Shown here piece by piece: positions 1 to 6,414 of a DNA stretch of 6,535 bases. The stretch is taken from assembly GCA_012026715.1 (NCBI GenBank), contig VEPB01000495.1, positions 1 to 6,535 on the forward strand, in the 5' to 3' direction. The notes below the pieces were generated by a model. That model was not told the origin of the DNA and made no database searches. It saw only the letters and a program-made list of their open reading frames with translations. A program made the translations under genes and the position numbers. Source of the stretch: Methylococcaceae bacterium (lineage in GTDB: Bacteria; Pseudomonadota; Gammaproteobacteria; Methylococcales; Methylococcaceae). How positions within the stretch are numbered: the first letter of the stretch is position 1; each line of letters starts with the position of its first letter.

Positions 1-2
1 AT

Positions 3-572
3 GGCATCACTTTCGACGGATCCAATATTTGGGTAACAAATTCAAATTCAAATAGCGTAACAAAGCTAAACGCAACAGATGGCACTGTAGTCGCAACCTA
101 TCCTGCAGGAACGAATCCTGGAAGTATTGTTTTCGATGGATCCAATATTTGGATTATAAATTATAGCGCCGGCTTTAGAGGGGTCATCAAACTTGTTAGT
201 GGCAACGGAAGCATTACCGGAGAATTTTCCCTAGGCTCGTCTTCTGGTCCATCAGGAATATGTTTTGACGGATCAAATATCTGGGTCACGGACACTTCCC
301 AAGGCAAAGTTGTGAAGATTTCTCCCGATGACTCCATAATTGGAAGCTATTCTCCGTTAACCTCTCCAACTGGCATCGTGTTCGATGGGACGCATATTTG
401 GGTAACACACCTAAATTCGTATGATGTTGCCAAGCTAAATATCACTGACGGAAGCGTGGCTGGAACATATAATTACCCGTATTTTATAGGCGATTCACCT
501 ATTGGCATGGCTTTCAACGGGGTTCATGTATGGGTTGCCAACTGGAAATCCAACTCTGTTTCAAAACTATAA
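3..572 (+). CDS. Beta-propeller repeat protein, 3' end only (5'-truncated by window)
   Basis: The frame is open from the left edge and ends in TAA at 570-572, giving at least 189 residues; the start lies outside the window. The visible part is a tandem array of blade-like repeats. An F-(D/N)-G-x-x-(I/V)-W-(V/I) core recurs with Trp at visible residues 10, 50, 94, 133 and 177, so the blades are 39-44 residues long. Between cores there are recurring stretches such as SVTKLNATDGTVVATY and SPTGIVFDG. This is the pattern of YncE/NHL/Vgb-like beta-propellers, which are often secreted or surface proteins that bind ligands or serve as scaffolds. No catalytic motif is visible, so no enzyme activity is claimed. 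The first two cores share near-identical DNA (GGATCCAATATTTGG at 18-32 and 138-152), which suggests fairly recent blade duplication. The gene is visibly more AT-rich than the genes to its right. The propeller fold is well supported; the function is unknown. Confidence 0.8.
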   Translation, partial: GITFDGSNIWVTNSNSNSVTKLNATDGTVVATYPAGTNPGSIVFDGSNIWIINYSAGFRGVIKLVSGNGSITGEFSLGSSSGPSGICFDGSNIWVTDTSQGKVVKISPDDSIIGSYSPLTSPTGIVFDGTHIWVTHLNSYDVAKLNITDGSVAGTYNYPYFIGDSPIGMAFNGVHVWVANWKSNSVSKL

Positions 573-580
573 TTAAGCGT

Positions 581-604
581 AACATCCATGGGATGTTTAT
601 TTAT
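581..604 (+). terminator. Possible weak rho-independent terminator after the propeller gene
   Basis: AACATCC (581-587), loop ATG, and GGATGTT (591-597) form a perfect 7-bp stem, followed by the T-rich run TATTTAT. It begins nine bases after the propeller stop codon. The stem is short with only three G:C pairs, and the tail is not a clean U-tract, so termination may be weak. The position is right for ending the propeller transcript before the nuclease gene. Confidence 0.4.
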
Positions 605-625
605 AGACTGAACAGATCTTTTCAA

Positions 626-630
626 CGGAG
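626..630 (+). promoter_or_regulatory. Ribosome binding site of the GIY-YIG gene
   Basis: CGGAG at 626-630 lies six bases before the ATG at 637. It is a good Shine-Dalgarno match and supports that start over any upstream frame. No convincing -35/-10 promoter is seen in the short gap between the propeller stop and this site. Confidence 0.65.
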
Positions 631-636
631 GCCTTC

Positions 637-1473
637 ATGGAAACTATCAACATCGGAAACGACGAACTTCCATTCGATCCGCAAATCACCGCGGCACTCA
701 AATGCTATGTCTATGTCCTCCGCGATCCCCGCGACCGCAAGATATTCTATGTGGGCAAGGCCGGCGGAGAGGGACAGGGAAATCAACGGGTACTGGATCA
801 TTTCGACGAGGCGAAAAAGGCGCTGAACGATCCAGCTCAGTGCCGCTCTCCGAAGGTTCAGCGGATCATCGAAATCTGGAGTGCGGACGAAGACGTCGAG
901 TGGTTTATCGTTCGTTGGGGTCTCGATCCGACGACAGCGATGCACGTCGAAGCCGCAGTGATCGACGTGCTGGATATCTCGCAAAACGGTCCGACCTTGA
1001 ATTCGAACAAGGGCTTCGGGGTAAACGAGCACGGCATATTGAGCTCCGAAGAAGTCTATGGCCGCTTTGCGGCTCAATTGGTCAATCCACCGGTTCCATA
1101 TGATCGCGTATTCATTTTTCCGATTCACAACGCGCTGAAAGAAGATCGCGATGTCTACGACGCGACCCGGCGCTGCTGGCAATTATCGACTAAGTTTCAA
1201 CATCTGCCAGCCATTGCAGTCGGTGTTGCGAAGGGAATTTCTCGCGGGGTATTTAATATCGTCAACTGGAAACAAGGCTGTGAACCAAACAAATGGGAGT
1301 TCGACGGAACCAACCTCAATCCTCACCCGCTCCTGAACTGTAATTTCTACACGATCATTTCCCGCGCCATGGGGTATTTCCAACGCGGAAATTATCTTGT
1401 CGTCGAATTCGACGGCAACGGCAATTTCCGATTCCTTCGTGGTTCCGCCAATAGGCAGTGGCAACCGCTATAA
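637..1473 (+). CDS. GIY-YIG nuclease family protein (LEM-3-like) with a conserved-looking C-terminal domain
   Basis: This is a complete 278-residue protein. Residues ~23-128 form a GIY-YIG nuclease domain. YVYVLRDPRD (24-33) supplies the GIY-type strand and FYVGK (37-41) the YIG-type strand. The helix NQRVLDHFDEA offers the expected catalytic Arg51 and His55. HVEAAVID offers Glu105 as the metal-binding acidic residue, and TLNSNKGFG (120-128) closes the domain. The Y-V-Y-x-L-x-D-P-R opening and F-Y-V-G-K are typical of the LEM-3/Ankle1-like branch; there is a short insertion between G-K and Arg51. Family knowledge: these domains cut DNA, with Tyr, Arg and Glu in the active site. Residues ~155-278 form a second domain with DVYDATRRCW, VGVAKGISRGVF, a Trp-x8-Trp-E-F-x-G segment and GYFQRGNYLVVEFDG. 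This resembles small beta-barrel reader domains (EVE/PUA-like) only by general impression. No signal peptide or membrane segment is seen, so the protein is probably cytoplasmic. The nuclease domain is confident; a restriction or repair role is inference. Confidence 0.85.
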   Translation: METINIGNDELPFDPQITAALKCYVYVLRDPRDRKIFYVGKAGGEGQGNQRVLDHFDEAKKALNDPAQCRSPKVQRIIEIWSADEDVEWFIVRWGLDPTTAMHVEAAVIDVLDISQNGPTLNSNKGFGVNEHGILSSEEVYGRFAAQLVNPPVPYDRVFIFPIHNALKEDRDVYDATRRCWQLSTKFQHLPAIAVGVAKGISRGVFNIVNWKQGCEPNKWEFDGTNLNPHPLLNCNFYTIISRAMGYFQRGNYLVVEFDGNGNFRFLRGSANRQWQPL

Positions 1474-1580
1474 CCCATTCCACTATCGCCGAGCCTGAAA
1501 TACACCGAAGCGCCCGTCTCAACGCGCCAATCGAGCACTGTTCTGATGCCCCCCCAAAAAAGCGCGGATCTTACTATAGG

Positions 1581-1649
1581 GGTGGGTTAGACGCTCAATC
1601 GATTGCTGCTCCCAATTCGGAAAAAACTCTCGGTGCGTCGTAAGCCACC
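1581..1649 (+). repeat. Palindromic (REP/MITE-like) element, copy 1
   Basis: The left end GGTGGGTTAGACGC (1581-1594) is matched by the right end GCGTCGTAAGCCACC (1635-1649), whose reverse complement GGTGGCTTACGACGC differs by one substitution and one extra base. About 40 bases lie between them, giving a 69-bp imperfect inverted repeat that could fold as a long hairpin. It sits between convergent genes, where such elements often act as transcription or mRNA-decay barriers. No clear target-site duplication is seen. The rest of the gap (1474-1580) has a C7A6 run at 1551-1563 but no gene that can be supported. Confidence 0.6.
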
Positions 1650-1673
1650 GTCATACCATCCGTTGCGGCTTGC

Positions 1674-1743
1674 GGCGGGTTGGGACGCGCACAAAGGCTC
1701 CTCCGATCCGGAAATCAGGAATTGGATGTGCGTCTAACCCACT
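1674..1743 (-). repeat. Palindromic (REP/MITE-like) element, copy 2, inverted relative to copy 1
   Basis: Read on the minus strand it begins AGTGGGTTAGACGC (1743 down to 1730) and ends with the complement of GGCGGGTTGGGACGC (1674-1688). Its good end is identical to that of copy 1 over 13 bases (1582-1594 versus 1742-1730). The total length, 70 bp, also matches, and the inner sequence aligns loosely, including partly matching segments around TCGGA/TTCGG. The copies are therefore diverged members of one family placed in opposite orientations. This copy overlaps the last 29 bases of the permease reading frame (1715-1743) and includes its stop codon. Confidence 0.55.
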
Positions 1744-4700
1744 TACGATTTCGCAGATCAAACCTCGTCTTGCCAGATTGGCTTGGGGACCGTTCCGTAC
1801 CAGAGCCCTCTTCCACGGAGCCGAATCGCCGCCAGATTGCGAGAATTGCCGACTTGAGATCGTCCAGGTAGGTGTAGGCGACGGGAATGACCAGCAGGCT
1901 GAGGAAGGTGGAGGTCACCAGGCCACCGATCACGGCGATGGCCATGGGGCTCCGGAAGGAGTTGTCGGCGGTGCCCATTCCCAGAGCGATGGGCAACATC
2001 CCGGCGCCCATGGCAATGGTGGTCATGACGATGGGCCGGGCCCGCTTCCGGCAGGCGTCCAGCAGCGCTTCGCTCCGGCTCAGGCCCAAGCGACGGGCGG
2101 CGATGGCGTATTCCACCAGCAGGATGGAGTTTTTGGTGGCGATGCCCATGAGCATGACCAGGCCGATCAGCGAGGGCATGGACAGCGCCTTGCCGGTCAA
2201 AAGCAGCGCCACGAAGCCGCCGCCAAAGGACAAAGGCAGCGCTGCCAGGATGGTGAGCGGCTGCAGCACGTCCTTGAACAGCAGCACCAGCACCATGAGA
2301 ATGCACACCACACCGGTGAGCATGGCGAGACTGAAGCTGGTGAACAATTCGCTCATCATCTCGGCGTCGCCGATGTCGACCTGTTTCACCCCCGGCGGCA
2401 GCTGGCGGATGGAGGGCAGTTCCGCCACCGCCTTGGCCACTTCGCCGAGGGGCACTCCGGACAGTTCGATCTCGAAAGTGACGTTGCGGGAGCGGTCGTA
2501 GCGATTGATGACGGCCGGTCCGCTGGACACGCTGAGATCCGCCACCTGGCCGATGCGCACCGTGCCGACCTCGGGTTTGGCGGAGGGCACGTCCAGGCGC
2601 TCCAGCACGCCCAAATCGCGGCGACCGGCGTTGGCCAGCTTCACCACCATGGGCACCTGGCGCTGGGCCAGGTTGAGCTTGGGCAGGTCGACGTCGTAGT
2701 CGCCCACGGTGGCGATGCGCAGAGTCTCGGCGATGGCCGCGCTGGTCACCCCCAGATCGGCGGCGCGGGCGAAGTCCGGCCGCACCGCAATTTCAGGCCT
2801 CACCAGGGCGGCGCTCGAGGCAATGCTGCCGAGGCCCGGGATGGTCCGCAGTTCCCGCTCCACGGCGCGGGCGGCATCGTTGAGCGTTTGCGGTTCCTCG
2901 CCCCGCAGCACCAGCAAATACTTCTCCCCCGTGGCCCCGAGGCCCACCTTGGTCCGCACCCCCGGCAGTTCCAGCAAGGACTGGCGGATGTCCTGCTCGA
3001 TGGCTTGCTTGCGCACCGGCCGCTCCGTGCGTCTGGCAAGGCTGAGGGTCAAGGTGGCCTTGCGCACCTCGCTAGTGCCTTGGGGCGCCATGGGGTCGTC
3101 GCCGGCGCTGCCGGCGCCGATGGTGGTGTAGACGCTCTTGACATAGGGCACCGCCGCCACCAGCTTGCGGGCGGCCTCCGCCGAAGCGCGGGTCTGGGCG
3201 AGGGTGGCGCCCGGCGGCAGTTCCACAAACACCTGGGACTGCGGGTTGTCGTCGGCGGGGATGAAACCGGTGGGCAACAGCGGTACGAGAGCGAGGGAGC
3301 CGACGAAGAAGACCACCGCCCCGGCCAGGGTCCAAAGACGGTGGCGCAGACACCAGGCCGCCAGGGCCATGTAGGCCCGCATCAGCCGCCCATCGGGTTG
3401 CTCGCCAGGGCCGGTGGATTTCAGCAGATAGGCCGCCATCATGGGGGTAAGCATGCGCGCCACCACCAGGGAGGCGAACACCGCCATCGCCGCGGTCCAG
3501 CCGAATTGCTTGAAGAAGCGCCCGGCGATCCCGCTCATGAAGGCGGTGGGCAGGAAGACCGCCACCAGGGTGAAGGTGGTGGCGATCACCGCCAGGCCGA
3601 TCTCGTCGGCCGCCTCCATGGCCGCTTGATAGGGCGTCTTGCCCATGCGCAGATGGCGGACGATGTTCTCCACCTCGACGATGGCGTCGTCCACCAGAAT
3701 GCCCACCACCAGCGACATGGCCAACAGGGTGACGATATTGATCGAAAATCCGATCAAATGCATGCCGGCGAAGGCTGGGATGGCGGACAGCGGCAGCGCC
3801 ACCGCCGACACGAAGGTGGCCCGCCAATCCTTCAGAAACAGCCACACCACCAGCACCGCCAGCAATGCGCCTTCGTACAGCAACTTCATGGAGCCTTCGA
3901 ACTCTTCCTGCACCGGCTCCACGAAGTTGAAGGCATTGGTGAATTCCAGGTCGGGATAGGCCTGCTTGAGCTCGTCCAGGGCGCGCATCACGCCGGCGCC
4001 CACGTCCACCTCGCTGGCGCCGCGGCTGCGGGTGACCTCGACGCCCACCACCGGCTTGCCGTTGAGCAGGGCCAGGGCGCGGGGTTCGGCGACGCCGTCG
4101 GTGATCGTGCCCAACTGGTCCAGGCGGACTCGGCGGCCGTCGGCCAAAGAGATATCGAGAGCCCGCAGTTCCTCTGCCGTACCGACGTTGGCCAGGGTAC
4201 GCACCGGCTGTTCGCCGCTGCCCAGGTCGGCGCGCCCGCCGGCGCTTTCCCGCTGGATCAGCCGCAACTGCCGGGAAACGTCCGCGGCAGTCGCTCCCAA
4301 CTCTTGTAGTCTCAATGGATCGAGGGCGATGGTCACCTCCCGGCTGACACCGCCCACCCGGCTGACCGCGCCCACCCCGCGCACGGCCAAAAGACGCTTG
4401 CCGATAGTGTCGTCCTCCAACCAGGGCAGGGCCACCTCGTCGCGGCGCGCGGAGGCCACGGCGAAGGCCAGAATGGGGGAACCGGCCAGGTCCAGCTTGC
4501 TGATCACCGGATCGCGCAAGTCCGCCGGCAAATCGGCGCGCACCCGGGATACCGCCGAGCGGACGTCTTCCACCGCCTCCTGCACCGGCTTCTCCAGGCG
4601 AAATTCCACGGTGATGGTGACGCTGCCGTCCTGCACCCGGCTGCTGACATGCTTGAGGCCCTGCAGCGTGGCGATGGAGTTTTCGATCTTGCGCGCCACC

Positions 4701-4885
4701 TCGGTTTCCAATTGGGACGGCGAGGCGCCCGGCAGGCTGCAGATCACGGTCACCGTGGGCAGGTCCAGATCCATGAAGTTTTGCACCTTCATGGCGGAGA
4801 AGCTCAGCAGGCCACCGAAGGTGAGCAGCACGAACAGCATCAGCGCCGGAACGGGATTGCGGATGCACCAGGCGGAGATGTTCAT
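1715..4885 (-). CDS. RND-family efflux permease (AcrB-like, HAE1 type)
   Basis: This 1056-residue inner-membrane proton/drug antiporter is the pump of a tripartite exporter. It shows the standard RND layout: TM1 at ~12-30, a large periplasmic loop (~31-335) with SLPGASPSQLETEVARKIE, TM2-TM6 at ~336-488, TM7 at ~518-537, a second periplasmic loop (~538-848) with LPTGFIPADDNPQ, and TM8-TM12 at ~850-1004. The TM4 motif GILVDDAIVEVEN carries Asp399-Asp400, and TM10 MGIATKNSILLVEYA carries Lys918. These correspond to the AcrB proton-relay Asp407/Asp408/Lys940, so the pump looks functional. This motif set favours a hydrophobe/amphiphile (drug) exporter over a heavy-metal exporter, but the substrate cannot be read from sequence. 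The ATG at 4885 overlaps the adaptor stop (ATGA), so translation is probably coupled. The tail after ~1020 is hydrophilic and unlike a conserved RND end; its last nine codons and stop lie in a palindromic repeat. Confidence 0.95.
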   Translation of the reverse strand: MNISAWCIRNPVPALMLFVLLTFGGLLSFSAMKVQNFMDLDLPTVTVICSLPGASPSQLETEVARKIENSIATLQGLKHVSSRVQDGSVTITVEFRLEKPVQEAVEDVRSAVSRVRADLPADLRDPVISKLDLAGSPILAFAVASARRDEVALPWLEDDTIGKRLLAVRGVGAVSRVGGVSREVTIALDPLRLQELGATAADVSRQLRLIQRESAGGRADLGSGEQPVRTLANVGTAEELRALDISLADGRRVRLDQLGTITDGVAEPRALALLNGKPVVGVEVTRSRGASEVDVGAGVMRALDELKQAYPDLEFTNAFNFVEPVQEEFEGSMKLLYEGALLAVLVVWLFLKDWRATFVSAVALPLSAIPAFAGMHLIGFSINIVTLLAMSLVVGILVDDAIVEVENIVRHLRMGKTPYQAAMEAADEIGLAVIATTFTLVAVFLPTAFMSGIAGRFFKQFGWTAAMAVFASLVVARMLTPMMAAYLLKSTGPGEQPDGRLMRAYMALAAWCLRHRLWTLAGAVVFFVGSLALVPLLPTGFIPADDNPQSQVFVELPPGATLAQTRASAEAARKLVAAVPYVKSVYTTIGAGSAGDDPMAPQGTSEVRKATLTLSLARRTERPVRKQAIEQDIRQSLLELPGVRTKVGLGATGEKYLLVLRGEEPQTLNDAARAVERELRTIPGLGSIASSAALVRPEIAVRPDFARAADLGVTSAAIAETLRIATVGDYDVDLPKLNLAQRQVPMVVKLANAGRRDLGVLERLDVPSAKPEVGTVRIGQVADLSVSSGPAVINRYDRSRNVTFEIELSGVPLGEVAKAVAELPSIRQLPPGVKQVDIGDAEMMSELFTSFSLAMLTGVVCILMVLVLLFKDVLQPLTILAALPLSFGGGFVALLLTGKALSMPSLIGLVMLMGIATKNSILLVEYAIAARRLGLSRSEALLDACRKRARPIVMTTIAMGAGMLPIALGMGTADNSFRSPMAIAVIGGLVTSTFLSLLVIPVAYTYLDDLKSAILAIWRRFGSVEEGSGTERSPSQSGKTRFDLRNRKWVRRTSNS

Positions 4886-6021
4886 GGCGTCACCGCACCG
4901 GCTGCCTGCCCGGCCAGCACCTTGACACTGTCGCCGTCGCCCAGGAAGGCCGCGCCGGATGCGACCAGTCGATCACCGGACTGAACGCCCTCCAGGATCT
5001 CGACCCGGTCCTCCAGCCGTCGCCCGGTCTGCACCTTGATCTGGCGCACCCGGGCCCGATCGCCGTCCAGATGGCCCAGGCGGAACACATAGCTGAATCC
5101 GTCACGCAGACTGAGGGCGTCCTGGGGCACGATGAGGCCCGCGCGGGCGCCCAGCCGGAACTCGCCGCGGCCGAACATGCCAGGCCGCAGGCCGCGCGTG
5201 GCGCCCTCGGGCAGATCCACGTAGACCAGGGCCTTGCGGCTCTGGGCATCCACCGTCGGAGCGACGGTGCGGACGCGGCCGGCCACGTTGCCGAAGCCGG
5301 CCACCGTCACGTCGACGCCGATACCGCGCTGCAGCCTAGCCATCTCCGCGGCGGCCACTTCGGCCCGCCATTCCAGCCGGTTCTGGCGAATCAGCCGGAA
5401 CAGTTCCTGGCCCGGCGTCGCCACCGCGCCCAAAGTCGCGCTGCGGGACGAGATTACGCCGGCGTCGCTGGCCAGCACCCGAGTCTGGCGTTGCCGTAGC
5501 GATTGCGCCTCCAGCTGGGCCTTGGCTGCCTGCAGCGTGGCTTCGGCGGTCTTGGCGGCGGTCAGGTACTGGGCCACCTGCTGCTCGCTCATGGCACCGG
5601 AACCGGCCACCTGACGGGCCCGCTCGGCGTTGACGCGGGCCTCGGCCAGGCTGGCTTCGGCCTCGGCCAGGCTGGCCCTGGCCTGGGCCACATCCGCCAA
5701 CACGGTCTCGTCGGCGAACTGGGCCAGCAGGTCGCCTTTCCGCACCGCATCACCCACCTGCACTTTCACCTCCGCCAGCCGCAAGCCGCTGACTTCGGCG
5801 CCGATGACCGCTTCCTGCCAGGCGGAGATGGAACCGTTGGCGGTCAAGGTCAAAGGGAGTTCCTGTGACCTTGGTTCGACCACGGTGACGCTCAACACCG
5901 GCCGCGCCGGTGGAGCCGCTTCGGCCGATGTGGACGCCAGGTCGGTTCGGGCCGCCACCAGGCCGACGGAGGTCAGAATGATCAGCGCGGCCGCAGCCGC
6001 GGCGAGGTTTGCTTTGTTCAT
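4882..6021 (-). CDS. RND efflux periplasmic adaptor (membrane fusion protein, HlyD/AcrA family)
   Basis: This 379-residue protein links the RND permease to an outer-membrane channel. The start MNKANL is chosen because GAGGG lies six bases upstream and because a typical signal/anchor segment follows (AAAAAALIILTSVGLVAA, ~7-24). No lipobox Cys is present, so it is not an AcrA-type lipoprotein. Domains: first half of the lipoyl/biotinyl-like domain ~68-104 (ISAWQEAVIGAEVSGLRLAEV, then VGDAVRKGDLLAQF); an alpha-helical coiled-coil hairpin ~105-178, Ala/Glu-rich with heptads ASLAEAE/ASLAEAR; second lipoyl half ~179-212 (DAGVISSRS, TPGQELFRL); a beta-barrel ~216-290 ending in GLRPGMFGRGEF, a strong family hallmark; and a membrane-proximal domain ~291-379 with VPQDALSL and GVQSGDRLV. 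The length is normal for the family. It precedes the permease with a 4-base overlap. The reading frame continues upstream of this start without a stop for at least 131 more codons. Confidence 0.93.
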   Translation of the reverse strand: MNKANLAAAAAALIILTSVGLVAARTDLASTSAEAAPPARPVLSVTVVEPRSQELPLTLTANGSISAWQEAVIGAEVSGLRLAEVKVQVGDAVRKGDLLAQFADETVLADVAQARASLAEAEASLAEARVNAERARQVAGSGAMSEQQVAQYLTAAKTAEATLQAAKAQLEAQSLRQRQTRVLASDAGVISSRSATLGAVATPGQELFRLIRQNRLEWRAEVAAAEMARLQRGIGVDVTVAGFGNVAGRVRTVAPTVDAQSRKALVYVDLPEGATRGLRPGMFGRGEFRLGARAGLIVPQDALSLRDGFSYVFRLGHLDGDRARVRQIKVQTGRRLEDRVEILEGVQSGDRLVASGAAFLGDGDSVKVLAGQAAGAVTP

Positions 6022-6414
6022 GAGCTGCCCTCGCTCTTTCGGGTCGGAAAGCGGCGCAATGCGACGCGGGGCCTCGTCGGCGCCGGCCACCTGGACGTCG
6101 ATGGGGAGTTGCTGGGTCGCCGTGTCGGGTTCCGGGGGATGCCGCCGAGCCGATTGTTCGTCGAGATAGCGCACCAGGCGCCGCTGGGCGAACGGTTCCG
6201 ATGCATGTGCCTTGCCGAGCAGATAGACCGAGCCATTGCCGGTCATCACCGCCGCCGAATCGCCTTCCATGCGGTAGTCGGCGATGGCCGAGGTGCAAAT
6301 GGTCTCCCCGGCGCGGAAACGATGGTGTCCATAGACCTGACCGCCGACGCGCGTGATCACCCGGCCGGCCGAGCCCGTCTCCCGGATGACACGCCAGTTT
6401 AGGAGGATAAACAT
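6022..6414 (-). CDS. Unrecognised small protein or domain, in frame with the adaptor and lacking its own stop
   Basis: From ATG at 6414 (MFILLNWRVI) there are 131 codons with strong G/C third-position bias, running straight into the adaptor ATG at 6021 with no stop. Residues ~1-68 look like a compact beta-rich domain: NWRVIRETGSAGRVI, GGQVYGHHRFRAGETICTSAI, then AVMTGNGSVYLLG. The tail ~70-131 is polar, Pro/Arg-rich and probably disordered. I cannot name the family. The pattern 'G-x-V-x-G-H-x-R-F-x-x-G-x-x-I-x-T-S ... T-x-x-G-S-V-Y-x-L-G' feels like a conserved small-protein family, but that is memory, not evidence. The frame stays open further upstream to 6507, but that part does not read like protein. 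No strong Shine-Dalgarno precedes 6414. A cytoplasmic-looking domain in front of an adaptor signal sequence would be odd for export, so a separate cistron is preferred over a real fusion. Coding status is fairly sure; boundaries are not. Confidence 0.6.
6028..6032 (-). promoter_or_regulatory. Ribosome binding site deciding the adaptor start
   Basis: On the minus strand GAGGG stands six bases before the ATG at 6021. It favours internal initiation at MNKANL, giving a mature-type adaptor with its signal segment at the N-terminus, over a single long protein starting further upstream. Confidence 0.6.

Noticed and set aside
622..1182. Minus-strand open frame opposite the GIY-YIG gene
   Set aside because: The plus strand has the ribosome binding site and nuclease motifs; the antisense product resembles nothing and has no start signal.
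1551..1563. C7A6 homopolymer pair as a terminator or phase-variation tract
   Set aside because: No stable hairpin precedes it and it lies 78 bases past the nuclease stop, outside any gene, so neither role can be supported.
1581..1743. CRISPR-like array
   Set aside because: The repeated units are few, diverged and alternate in orientation, and the spacings are not regular direct repeats; this is a palindromic element pair.
1670..4309. Very long plus-strand open frame (879 codons) opposite the permease
   Set aside because: It is a mirror of GC-rich codons on the other strand: the product is extremely His/Gly/Gln-rich with no recognisable domain, while the minus strand encodes an intact RND permease.
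3072..4868. 598-codon minus-strand frame overlapping the permease in another phase
   Set aside because: Arg/Gly-rich out-of-frame translation of the permease gene; no motif, and the overlapping true frame has all RND hallmarks.
3966..4925. Plus-strand open frame of 319 codons across the permease start
   Set aside because: Ser/Arg/Thr-rich low-complexity product, antisense to conserved permease sequence; no ribosome binding site or domain.
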